Assembly: GCA_023055425.1 (NCBI GenBank)
Contig: JALGPY010000002.1
Span: 120,540,088-120,604,087 of the forward strand
Reading direction: 5' to 3'
Length of the DNA: 64,000 nucleotides
Source of the DNA: Linanthus parryae
Taxonomy: Eukaryota; Streptophyta; Magnoliopsida; Ericales; Polemoniaceae
Part shown: positions 45,868-57,103 of the stretch, piece after piece
Position numbering within the stretch: the stretch's first letter is position 1
How the letters are laid out: each line of letters starts with the position of its first letter
Made by a program: the position numbers and the translations under genes
Notes under the pieces: generated by a model
Databases searched by the model: none
Seen by the model: only the letters and a program-made list of their open reading frames with translations
What the model was told of the DNA's origin: nothing

Positions 45868-46380
45868 TTGTCTGACATGGATTACGGAGTGCCGATTACT
45901 GACCCGAACCTGGACGAGTTCCCTACTGACCTCCCGAAGGAGGCAATTAATGGGGGTAGATATGACAGTTTTCGTTTCGAAAACCATTATGCCCATTATT
46001 ATTACATGACCGGGACGAAGATGGGTCATAAACTACCTAAGGACTACCGTTTCGAGGTCGACCACCTTAATATGCCACCAGAGATGGCTCAGTATGCTAG
46101 TCGTTCTGACCTCTTTGGACAGTCCTTGACCGGGTTTTCGGATGTGTCCATCTCCTCGTTGGTGCGTGAGTTTTATAGCAACCTTATGCATAAGGGGGCA
46201 GGGGAGTCCAACGGTGACACCCGCTGGGTGTATTGCCGTAGGCGATTTACGTTGGTGACGGTGGACAGTATCCGCCAGGCCTACGAAATATCATTGATAC
46301 ATGTCCCCTGCGCCTATGGTGAGTGTGATGACTACCCACCGAGCGATTCGGATATTTTGCGAGTTGTAAGTGGTGGTGCC
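45868..46380 (+). pseudogene. Extra ORF of B, part 1 (putative plant transposon domain)
   Basis: Open frame of 171 codons cut by element C. The segments LVREFYSNLM, TRWVYCRRRFTLVTVDSI and RQAYEI match the first half of the 'putative plant transposon protein' domain (PF20167-type) common in Athila-like elements. It sits downstream of IN where Athila elements carry an extra or env-like ORF. Its role is unknown. The frame stays in phase with part 2 once C and one target duplication are ignored. Confidence 0.65.
46376..46380. other. Target-site duplication of element C, left
   Basis: GTGCC, repeated at 56390-56394 beyond the right LTR. Confidence 0.93.
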
Positions 46381-47967
46381 TGACGCGTATTCTTTACGCG
46401 CTTAAACGCAAGTATACGGTCAAGTAGTATGTGGAGTATTTTACGACTCCGAGTATCGAACCCAAGGGAAATTACGATTAATAGCTAACTAGAAATTAAC
46501 TCTACGATATCTAAGTAACAAGTAAAAATGGTGTGTGATTTTGTAACGTTGTCGCCCACGAACAAGCGACGTAAATTAAATAACAAGTAACTAACTATTT
46601 TTATAGGGTTTTCACTTTAAACAAAGATAAATTGTGATTGGATACGATTAATGAGAAAGAACTAGGTAATTGATGGGCCCTAGGGTTGTTAACGATTTCC
46701 GGGTTATGCTTGAAACACTCTACTCACGTTCTAATTATACCGAGTAATGCTCATCACGATCTTCTCTCGATCTCACATGAAGTTGTGTAATTAATAGATT
46801 TCGGGTCCTCTCGGTCCAACTCCGTCTATCACTACAATATAATTGAGTTTTTAGGCTCGTTCACCGGGTTCTGTCGGTCCACCGAATTCACTAAGTTCTA
46901 ACAAAATCAACCGAAACTACCCTCACACGATTAATCAAGTTCCTATCTCCTCTCGGTCTCAAGAAACTACAAGATCACCTAAGCTATTCTTTAACACGTC
47001 TCAATGAGTTCACTTTCGTGCAACCCTATCATCATGTAACATTCTACGGGTGATCAAGCCAAGAACATTAATGAATAAGTACAAGAATAGATAAGCTAAC
47101 GAGAACGTTCATAGAATTTAAGCAAAAGCATGCATCAAGTCCAAAATCCGGAAAATCATCCAACAAACCCTAGTTTTCCATCAATCACCTAGCTTAAAGT
47201 TGTTTAGCTAGACATAATAGTGTTCAACATAAACAAAATAATGAAGTTCATGAAGAATAGAAGAAGAAAAGATGATCAAACGCTAGAATCTTCAATGTTG
47301 ATGATCTTCCAAGCTCCAAGCTTTGTCTCCCTTCTTCCCTAGCTCCCAAGACTTCAAAGATGCGTGAATGTCCTCTTCTTAGGTCGTCTCCTTCATTTTT
47401 TACCATCTGGGCACGTTTTTTAATGAAAACTCGCCGAAATTGCACTTCAGCCCCTCTACTTTGTAATTCACGGACAGAATTATTTGCTGATTTTGCGCGG
47501 ACTGTATCTACCTCATACGGACTCGTCTTTGGGCCTACCATATATCGTTGGAAAGCTACGGATGTCTACTTTCCAATTCCGAAGGCCTTGCTCCAAAATG
47601 CTTTGTTGATTTTCCTGGGAAGCGAAAAGAGTGCAGGCTGGTCCTGTGTGACTTTTCCAACTTTTCTTCGTTTGTGCGTCTCCTTTTCTCCTCCTCATCT
47701 AGCTCCATTCCAAGCATATCCAAGCATCTCATAAGCTCAATTTCACCTATTTTACCTGAGATACACAACACTAAACAACCCGTGCAATTATCATAGCAAA
47801 TATGAGAGAAAACATGCACAAATAAGCTAGAAACACAACTTTTCACTCTGAGGCTTAGAAATAGTCAAATTCACATATTTGTGCAAATATAATATATAAA
47901 TCATGTGAAATAAGCCTATTACAAATAATATGGAAGTATAAAAATAAATCCTAAAAGAGAGTTATCA
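46381..47967 (-). repeat. 3' LTR of element C
   Basis: 1587 bp; on the minus strand TGATAACTCT...CGCGTCA. The short frames inside it are not genes. Confidence 0.95.
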
Positions 47968-47982
47968 AACACCCCCACACTC
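47968..47982 (-). other. Polypurine tract of element C
   Basis: On the minus strand GAGTGTGGGGGTGTT precedes the 3' LTR start. The stem-loop TTGCTCGGGACGCGCAA lies at 47988-48004. Confidence 0.8.
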
Positions 47983-50900
47983 ACCTATTGCGCGTCCCGA
48001 GCAATCCAATCAAAGTCCAATCAAAATCCGACCACAATCCAACCAAAAACATCCTCCAATGAAACAACATCCCCACAAGTGATACAAGCCGAGAATTGCA
48101 TACTTACTAGAAACACCGTTGCATACAAATCCTAACTAGCTGACTCAATAATGACATAAGACTCGACAATGCAACAATATGATGCAAATGCAAACTACGA
48201 CTCGATCCTACACAAACACATATATACACAAAACACACTTTTTATCTTTTTGGTTGAGATCGGGCAATCTCCATTGGCTTAAATCGATTATCATGAAGTG
48301 ATGAGAATCCTAGGAACAAAGCATGAGTTGAAACTAAATTTGACAACGAGACTCTCCCCTAGTTAGGATAGAAAGCCTAACTTTACTAAGTACAAGAGTA
48401 CGCTACCTCTTCGCGTGTGCCACGAAATAAGAGACTACGCTAGGCAAAGCCACATCCAAGGTCCGAGCTCCTAATCCGCTAACGGTTTTCACATGATGAG
48501 GCTTGGGGGCATATAGATAATCTCGTCGAAATGAAGTCCTAAGCGTCACATTCTCACATCAAAACCCACATCTCACACACCCTCACCACAATGATAGAAA
48601 CCGAAACCCGAACTCACCACCTCCGGCCCTCAATTCCCTCAAACCCCGGTACAATAGTGATCTCCGTGGCCACCGTCGTTCGTCGTGCATGAAACGTGAA
48701 CCGTCGTCGTCAAAGTAGCTCCACCACTCGTTCCAATTCAATTCCAACTCACTTTATTTCATCTCTCCTTTTTCTTTTTCTCTCATTTTCTTTTTTTTAT
48801 TTATTTTCTGTTTTTTTTTCTTTTTTTTTCTTTTTTTTTCTTTCTTTCTCTTTTTTTTCACAATTCTCTCAAAATACCATCATAATCCAACAATAATATC
48901 CGGGTGGTCTTCAAATAACAATCAAATATGCTAGGAGAAGGAAACACGTAAATCGATGAATGAATATCACATAAAAATATCATCTCCTCCCAACTCAATC
49001 AAATTCCATGTCAAATCCAAGCCGCAAAATCAATGAAGTACATGTGTGGGAGTGGAGTCGTCGCAAGCTCACACTCAATGTCCGGAGTCAAAAGTCGACA
49101 CCCCCACACTCGAATTTAATAGGCTTGGATGAATAAGTAGTCCCGAAGATGAATGTATCTCGTGCCTAATCCAACCGATCCTCCTATACCAAAGTAATCA
49201 AAACCGGTACCTAGCACGATCCACCAATTAAGTTCTCCCAACCCAATTTCGTGCGTACTAGATTCACGCACTCACGGCTCTCCACAACTGTGTCCATGAT
49301 GTAATGGCATGGAACACCGCCACACCGAAGTGCGCAAGCCTACTCACTCACCCTCGCATCCCCTCGTAGATAATCAATGAAGTGCAAGCGAGATGTAGAA
49401 CTCAACGAATTGTATAATCACTCCCTCATCGAACCCCCTCGAGACGTACACATGGATGTTCGGCTTGTTTAACTCACACCTAGCTCAGCTCTTGTAATAA
49501 AATAGGCACACACTTTTGCTTTGAAAATCACGTAAGTGTTAAAAATAGGTAGGCACTCCCGTAAAGAAAGTCTCTCTATACCTACTAGGGGGGACTCACG
49601 TTGTCACTCTCGGTCGCAAATCATGTTCTACGCCTAAAATCCTCACACTTCGCAATTTAACAAACTTTAGCCTCTTTCGATTGCCCTTTTCTCAAAATTT
49701 TCTCTTTTTTAATTTTTTTTGATTTTTCAATTTTTTTGATTTTTTTGATTTTTTTTTTCATATAGTTCCTACACTACATGCAAGCCGACACGAACGAAAC
49801 TACACAAAACAGTCGATAGGGTAGGTAGACTCAAATAAGAAAACGTGCAATATTAAACACAGACTTAAACAAGTATATACACTACACGACTAACATATCA
49901 CAATACGATATAATATCATAAAAACGACACGGACTACATAAATAGACACGATACGACACGAACAAACTATATGCAGACATGGCGATGCAAACACTGACTG
50001 GCTAGTCAAGACTAAAACTCCCCCCACACTTGAGCGCTTCGTTGTCCTCAACGAATTTAGAGATCAACCAGAGGACTCGGCATTCAAATGCGAGGGAGGT
50101 TATTCTACTCGGAGTCAAAGCCATGGCACAAGAAGGTAGCTACAATAAATTTAGAGATAATTCAAGCTACGTGCACGTGACAAGTTGTGTGTACCGAAAT
50201 TAAGCAAGTACTCAATTAATTCCCTAGAATTCTAAAAATAAAATTCTAGAACAAGTACGATGTGCCTAAACGGTAAGTAAAGAGAGAGAAAAGAGTACTC
50301 ACAACCGACACAAGGTCGGGGACGAAATCCGATATGTACTGACTGAGATAGCAAGAACAATCCCCAAGCAAACATTGTGTACATCAATGCAAACTCCCTT
50401 GCGGTTGAGTGTGAAACACACTGAGTTCGGTTGATACTTTGCTGACGAAAAGAGAACGAAGAATCCCCGAACTCATGACTTGAGATCCCGTAACGGTCGA
50501 GTGCGCAGTAGCACACCGGGGTTGATTGTTTCGTCATTTTTTTCATCTGTTTCAGTCTAAAAATTCACCTCAAGTTCCTAACTCAGACCGATTCATATCA
50601 GCTGCTCAACGATATCTTTGTACAGTGACATAATACCAAGACGAGCTCCATTAATGTCCTTAATTAAGTTGGAGGACACTCTCAACCAAACCCCAATTTT
50701 GCCTTCATACTGCCACTGCCTTATGTAGTTGAGAAGTAGGAGTTGGAATCTCAAAAAATGGGCATAGTTCAGAGAATCCAAGGTAGAGCACTCATTACTT
50801 CATATGCCCAAACCACTGAACAAAATGGTGTCTGATAAGCAGAAGGGCAAAGCTGGAGACCCCGTTGTTAGAGCGTAGACTAGAACTAGAAGCCCTCCAT

Positions 50901-51664
50901 ATTCTGAATTGCATCGGTTTCTCCATCAATTTCTGAGAACTGGGTTGGATTCGGATACAATGTCACCGGTGGAGTTGGGATTTCAATTTGATAAAGGGAA
51001 GAAGGTTTGTGGGTTTTTCTTGCGCTGAATCACAGAGCTTGAGTGAGAGATGGACAGTAGCAGTGCTGGTGAGTTGCGCTTCAGGCCGGATTCAATGGAT
51101 ACCGCCGGCAATTCTGTTGAAGTCGCCGGTGGAGGCTGCGGTGGTCAGGTTGATTTAGGGGTTTGGATGAAAGATCAATGGATAGAACTGGTTTTGATAG
51201 GTCTGTGACGTACGGTGGTGGAGAAAGAGGGATTGATGGTCGTTATTTTCGCCGAATTCAGTGGATGTCCGACGATTTGGTGGTACTGGGTTTGGGATTA
51301 CCGGCTTCCATGGAAGGTTTGCGGATCAGGGAATCACAGAGAGATAGAGTTCTGGGTTTGGGTTTTCAATTCGAAGCAGAGAAAGAGAGAGATAGATTGA
51401 GGGCTGGTGATTTCGGTGTGGTGGCTGTGGGTCTCTGGTCGGACGGTGCGAGAGAGAGGCTGCCGGAGGGGCGATTGAAGGACACGCCGGAGATGCGAAC
51501 AAAGACGCCGGAGAATTGATCGACTTGCATAGGAATTTGAGGGTGTGAGGGTGCTGTGTTCGAAAGATGAAGAACCAGCCCTAGTATAGCCCGATGTATC
51601 TTCTAAACTTTGCCTGAATTCCTCTTTTCACCCTCTAAAACCATTGAATTGCCCTTTTTACCCC
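47983..51664 (-). other. 3' non-coding region of element C
   Basis: No supported gene. It holds a hairpin motif GAGATTGCCCGATCTC (minus strand, 48256-48271), a T/C-rich tract at 48750-48860, an AT-rich array of TCAAAAA-type units at 49700-49770 (minus strand), and a GC-richer stretch at 51000-51560 whose minus strand looks like a UTR with CTCT runs. The matching region of B carries the extra ORF; here none is visible. Confidence 0.55.
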
Positions 51665-51795
51665 TGTTCGTGCGAGCAAGAAGGGTGTTCGCACGAACAG
51701 TGTTCACAAGAACACTATTTTCTGTTCTTAATATCCGGCAGTGAGCTTTTGGGGCTTGGCTGTTCCTGCGAACACAGGGGGTGTTCGTGCGAACA
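51665..51795. repeat. Palindrome cluster TGTTCG..CGAACA, element C
   Basis: Five copies: 51665-51678 (TGTTCGTGCGAGCA), 51686-51699 (TGTTCGCACGAACA), 51701-51714 (TGTTCACAAGAACA), 51761-51774 (TGTTCCTGCGAACA) and 51782-51795 (TGTTCGTGCGAACA). In C's orientation they start 389 bases after the post-IN box, the same place as the B cluster with unrelated sequence. Confidence 0.9.
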
Positions 51796-52183
51796 CCCCT
51801 GACTCCAGCTTCAATTTTTTTTTTCGATCCGCTTCGTTTGCTTCATCTTCGAGGTTCCTTACATTTAAATTCCTTGTTCCAATTTTTGTTCTTGAGCCAA
51901 TTTTTCGCGACACGCTTTCAAAATCCTCGGGAATCTCCTTGTGATCACATATTTCTCTGTCAAATTCCGCATTTCTTTTACGTTCGAACTCCGATGCGCG
52001 CATTTCCATGGGAGTCTACGCACATCAAGAAGGGGAGTCCGAATCGCGTAATAGCCTGTAATCCTGCGGAGACTCAATTCAAATGTCAAATTCTCGCTCT
52101 CTCACCCCTCAGACAACAAAACGGAATTAAAAACGCACACAACAGTATTTGAAACACACTATCTATACTAAAGCATAAAATAC

Positions 52184-52238
52184 GTTGGGTTGCCTCCCAA
52201 CGAGCGCTTGTAATTTACGGTCGACGGCCCGACCCAGT
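52184..52238 (-). other. Post-integrase conserved box in pol-less element C
   Basis: The minus strand carries GGGTCGGGCCGTCGACCGTAA and TTGGGAGGCAACCCAAC, matching B at 44754-44802. It directly follows the end of the protease-side frame, marking where RT-RH-IN is absent. Confidence 0.8.
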
Positions 52239-52239
52239 T

Positions 52240-52990
52240 ACCTAATGAAGCTCAGAAAGGTGGTTTGGCAGGTCGTTCTGCATCCAATTTTTGGCGTTGG
52301 ATGTTCATAACTACCTCATGCGCCTGCACACTCGATTCTTTACCCTTAGGATCTGTCGGATCTTCTTGTGTCAGCTCTGAAATTCCACGCACAACTTTCA
52401 CAGGAAATGGCAAGTTTGGCTTCACCTCATAAGTATACTGAGGAGTCGGTTTGAAAACCTGAAAGGTCTCTACACCTCATGATCAACTCTCCATTCTCCA
52501 CATCAATTAAAGTCCGACCGGTAGCCAGAAAGGGCCTACCAAGAATGATCGGAACGTCACCAACTGGCATGTCAAGGATCACAAAATCAGCTGGCATGAT
52601 CACACTACCAACCCTCACAAGTAAGTCTTCTACCGCCCCAATGGCCTTCTTGGACGACTTATCTGCGAACAGCAGATTGATCCAGGTTTTACTAGGCTCC
52701 CCCACACCTAGCTTTTTAAATACTGAAAGCGGCATCAGGTTGACACTCGCCCCCAAATCACATAGAGCCCTGCATGTATATGCCCCACCAAGTGTAGCCT
52801 CAATCACAAAACTATCTGGATCTTTCTTCTTCTTCGGTAGCCCATGGAAGAGACATGAACTCACCTGCTCATTCAGTTTCACTATCTAAAAGTTATCCAT
52901 AGCTTTTCTCCCATAGATTGCATCCTTGATAAACCGGGCATACTTAGGCATTTTCTGCAGCGCCTCAATCAACAGAATGTTTATGTGCAA
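52240..52990 (-). pseudogene. Aspartic protease of element C
   Basis: The open part 52882-52427 contains CDLGASVNLMP (Asp at residue 42 of that frame), FVILDMPVGDVPIILGRPFLAT and TLIDVENGELIM, closely matching B's protease. After a frameshift the frame can be followed to a stop near 52243, just before the conserved box. The protease would mature Gag. It is joined to gag through a frameshifted linker at 52883-53040. Confidence 0.85.
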
Positions 52991-54571
52991 TTTGGAGAAA
53001 ATACTGAGAAATCTCCTGTACTCCTCAGAGTCATCCTTCTTCATTCTAGTTTCAATGGAAAAGGTACATCTTTAGAAGAAGAGGGTGGTGGTAATACCTC
53101 ATTGGAATTTTCCTCATCATGTGGAGTCATGCCCTTTGATTGGGGGACCATGACAGGTGTCTTCTCAGAATCGAAGACCTCGTGCTCCTTAGCTTTTGAC
53201 GCTTCAGCTCTGGCATGGCTCGGGTATGGTGGATCAGTCAATGAAACCCTGCTGCGAGTGGTAATGGCATTTACCTGGTGCACATTCTCTGTGTCTGACG
53301 GTAGAGAACCAGGTGCTCTAGCAGATAATTGCGTTGCAATTTGCCCAACTTGAACCTCTAGTGCACGAAGAGAAGTCTTCGTAGCGTGCAAACCAGAAGA
53401 CATAGCATTGACCGTCGTGGTCATATCGTCCATGTTGTTAATCAGCTGTGTCAACTCCTTAGTGAGTACAGAAATCTCTGGGTTTGGCGCTACAACAGCC
53501 GGTGGTGGAGCCTGCGTCACTGGTGCTCGTGGCATGTGCTGAAACCCAGGTGCGTATATAGCTCCAGACTGATCCCCATACCTGAAACCTGGATGATCTC
53601 TTGTGCCTGGTCTGTAGTTCACTTGGTTCCAATTGTGCCGCTGTCCTTGTGCCCCCACAAAGTTCACATCTTCACTTGCAATCTGGGCCAAGGCTGAATC
53701 GAATTCCTGCTCCTCTACTCTTGCAACTGACTTCTTATCCCGATTCACATGCTTGGCTAAATCCGACACCATCTTGCTGATCCCAGTCTTCCATTCATCA
53801 TCTCTAGGTTCAGGCAATGCCGATAATCTCCTGGAATCATAGAGTTGTGAGTCCTGCTTAGCGAGCTGCTTCATGAGCGCATAGGCTCCTTCCTTGTCAA
53901 CAGAGTACTGAAAATTGCCTTCAGCTTCTCTGTTAACCAGATCCAGATTGACGTGCTAGACCATAGTAGAAGACTTGCAAAATTTTGTAATCCCAAAAAT
54001 CATGGTTTTTGCACTTCCTGATCAAATGCATAAAACGGTCCCATGCATCTACTACAGTTTCATCGGCATGTTGCCGAAAGCCTAGAATATCACCCTGTAG
54101 CTCAATCACCCGTTGAACTGGATAAAACTTGGCCATGAACTCATCCACACACTAAGCCCATGTAGTTATCGAATCAGGAGCTCTTGACTGTAGCCACTTC
54201 TCAGCTGCACCCTTCAGACAGTAAGGGAAAAGAATTAGCTCCAACGCCTCTGCTGTTACATCCTTGTACTTGGTAGTCTTTATGTAGGCGTTGAACCTCC
54301 CAATAAATTCATTGGGGTCTTCATCCCTGTTCCCATAGAGTTGGAACTGATTGGTCACAGTCTGAATTGTCGCAGGCTTAAGATCAAAGTGCTCGGCCTG
54401 TATCTCTGGCACTACAATTGCCGGATTGTGTCCATAGGTGGACGACTGAAACATCTCCACAATAGCCTGTCCAGACTTGTTGTATGGTGTCTGGGCGTTG
54501 CAATCATTCACCAGTTTAGACAACTCTTCCACCCGCTGATTGAGTTGCGCGTTGGTCAATTGATCACCCAT
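52991..54571 (-). pseudogene. Gag of element C
   Basis: The ATG is at 54571, 210 bases from the primer site. Blocks are AIVVPEIQAEHFDLKPATIQT, LILFPYCLKGAAEKWLQSR, a stop at 54152-54154, DEFMAKFYPVQRVIELQGDI and VVDAWDRFMHLIRKC (54148-53933), then after a frameshift MKQLAKQDSQLYDSRRL and TRDHPGFRYGDQSGAIYAPG (53874-53041). The order equals that of B's gag. A stop and at least two frame changes make it inactive. Confidence 0.85.
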
Positions 54572-54802
54572 AGTGCTCTATTTTTGTCTTCTCCTCTGAT
54601 CTCTGAATAACTGCTCTGGGTATTCAAGTGGGGGCACAAGTTCTCTAGGGATCCTGTACATACACTGATGACCTGAAAAGCAGACTCAAATACAAGTGAG
54701 AAAACAAGTAGCTAATTAAACAAAAAAGTAAAAGAGATATCCTAAATCAATCTCTACTGAACTAATAAACCATTAAATTTCCCGGCAACGGCGCCAAAAA
54801 CT
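54572..54802 (-). other. Leader and tRNA-Asp primer site of element C
   Basis: On the minus strand TGGCGCCGTTGCCGGG (54796-54781) lies six bases inside the 5' LTR and matches the tRNA-Asp 3' end. The rest is a short leader to the gag ATG. Confidence 0.85.
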
Positions 54803-56389
54803 TGACGCGAATTCTTTACGCGCTTAAACGCAAGTATACGGTCAAGTAGTATGTGGAGTATTTTACGACTCCGAGTATCGAACCCAAGGGAAATTACGAT
54901 TACTAGCTAACTAGAAATTAACTCTACGATATCCAAGTAACAAGTAAAAATGGTGTGTCATTTTGTAACGTTGTCGCCCACGAACAAGCGACGTAAATTA
55001 AATAACAAGTAACTAACTATTTTTATAGGGTTTTCACTTTAAAAAAAGATAAATTGTGATTGGATACGATTAATGAGAAAGAACTAGGTAATTGATGGTC
55101 CCTAGGGTTGTTAACGATTTCCGGGTTATGCTTGAAACACTCTACTCACGTTCTAATTATACCGGGTAATGCTCATCACGATCTTCTCTCGATCTCACGT
55201 GAATTTGTGTAATTAATAGATTTCGGGTCCTCTCGGTCCACCTCCGTCTATCACTACAATCTAATTGAGTTGTTAGGCTCGTTCACCGGGTCCTGTCGGT
55301 CCACCGAATTCACTAAGTTCTAACAAAATCAACCGAAACTACCCTTACACGATTAATCAAGTTCCTATCTCCTCTCGGTCTCAAGAAACTATAATATCAC
55401 CTAAGCTATTCTTTAACACGTCTAAATGAGTTCACTTTCGTGCAAACCTATCAACAAGTAACATTCTACGGGTGATCAAGCCAAGAACATTAATGAATAA
55501 GTACAAGAATAGATAAGCTAACGAGAACGTTCATAGAATTTAAGCAAAAGCATGCATCAAGTCCAAAATCCGGAAAATCATCCAACAAACCCTAGTTTTC
55601 CATCAATCACCTAGCTTAAAGTTGTTTAGCTAGACATAATAGTGTTCAACATAAACAAAATAATGAAGTTCATGAAGAATAGAAGAAGAAAAGATGATCA
55701 AACGCTAGAATCTTCAATGTTGATGATCTTCCAAGCTCCAAGCTTTGTCTCCCTTTTTCCCTAGCTCCCAAGACCTCAAAGATGCGTTAATGTCCTCTTC
55801 TTAGGTCGTCTCCTTCGTTTTTTACCAGCTGGGCACGCTTTTTAATGAAAACTAGCCGAAATTGCACTTCAGCCCCTCTACTTTGTAATTTCCGGACAGA
55901 ATTATTTGCTGATTTTGCGCGGACTGTATCTCCCTCATACGGACTCGTCTTCAGGCCTACCATACATCGTTGGAAAGCTACGGATGTCTACTTTCCAATG
56001 CCGAAGGCCTTTTTCCAAAATTCTTTGTTGATTTTCCTGGGAATCTAAAAGAGTTCAGGGTGGTCCTGTGTGACTTTTCCAACTTTTCTTCGTTTGTGCG
56101 TCTCCTTTTCTCCTCCTCATCTAGCTCCATTCCAAGCATATCCAAGAATATCATAAGCTCCATTGCACCTATTTTACCTGAGATACACAACACTAAACAA
56201 CTCGTGCAATTATCATAGCAAATATGAGAGAAAACATGCACAAATAAGCTAGAAACACAACTTTTCACTCCTAGGCTTAGAAATAGTCAAATTGACATAT
56301 TTGTGCAAATATAACATATAAATCATGTGAAATAAGCCTATTACAAATAATATGGAAGTATAAAAATAACTCCTAAAACAGAGTTATCA
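54803..56389 (-). repeat. 5' LTR of element C
   Basis: 1587 bp, partner of 46381-47967, followed by GTGCC at 56390-56394. Confidence 0.95.
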
Positions 56390-56394
56390 GTGCC

Positions 56395-57081
56395 GCGGGG
56401 GCCCGCTTTGAGAGAGGCGGTGACGGACAGAGAGGCATGAAACTGCACTCTCGTTTTATTATCGGACCACCACGGTGGTGGGCCGAGTGGGTGGTGAACC
56501 GCGTGGTGGGGATCAAGAATTTTACCTATTTGGATTATGAGTATGTCCTTTTGGTATACTGTTTGGTTCTCCGGAGAGATGTCGACATTCCTCGTCGCAT
56601 TTGGGTGTATATGCAGGAACGGAATGCGACTGCTAGCCATAAGGGGTTCGGATATAGCAACCTCATCGTCAAACTGGCTCGGGAGTATGATGTTCCCTTG
56701 ATTCTCCAGGAGGGCGACTTAGACCCTCCAATTCTGAGGACATATAGGAAGATAGTGCCCCGTAACCCGGGTCCACCAGAGCCGGTCGTTGACCTCGACG
56801 AGGATGACGACCTCATGGAGGAGGATCCTTACCCTGCCCCGGCCCCTAGGAGGAGATCGACTCAGGAGAGACCCGCCAGTCGGCAAGCATCGGCCGGAAT
56901 TCGGCGATGCCGTACGAGTCGAGAGAGTGAGCGTCCAGAGTCGAGTAGGCAGGGTAGTCAGAGAACTGCCCCTACTCAGCCAACCAGAGAGGGAGGCGAG
57001 CCGGCCCCGCGGGCCGACCCAACTCCGAGAGCTAGACCGGCCCCACCATGTAGGTTGTCCCGAGTTGACGAGGGATTTTAG
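56395..57081 (+). pseudogene. Extra ORF of B, part 2
   Basis: The frame continues in phase from part 1: 45868-46380 is exactly 171 codons and the frame from 56395 is open to a TAG at 57079-57081. It includes WWAEWVVNRVVGIKNF, YVLLVYCLVLRRDVDIPRRIW and GFGYSNLIVKLAREYDVP, which match the second half of the putative plant transposon domain. It then turns into an acidic stretch and a Pro/Arg/Ser-rich low-complexity tail. The stop appears to follow a frameshift, because the +1-shifted frame remains open across the solo LTR. Confidence 0.65.
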
Positions 57082-57103
57082 GGTTGTCGCGGGGGGCCAG
57101 AAG

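Larger units (their letters stand above)
46381..56389 (-). mobile_element. Athila-type element C, gag-protease only, nested in B
   Basis: Two 1587-bp LTRs, a GTGCC duplication, a minus-strand tRNA-Asp primer site and a minus-strand polypurine tract define a complete 10,009-bp insertion. It keeps gag and protease and the post-IN box but has no RT, RNase H or integrase, nor a recognisable extra ORF. About 50 LTR differences by eye (near 3%) indicate a fairly recent insertion. It would have needed pol from a relative such as B. Confidence 0.93.

Noticed and set aside
51163..51519. 118-codon plus-strand frame inside element C
   Set aside because: Antisense to the element, no domain, and the region looks like a UTR on the minus strand.
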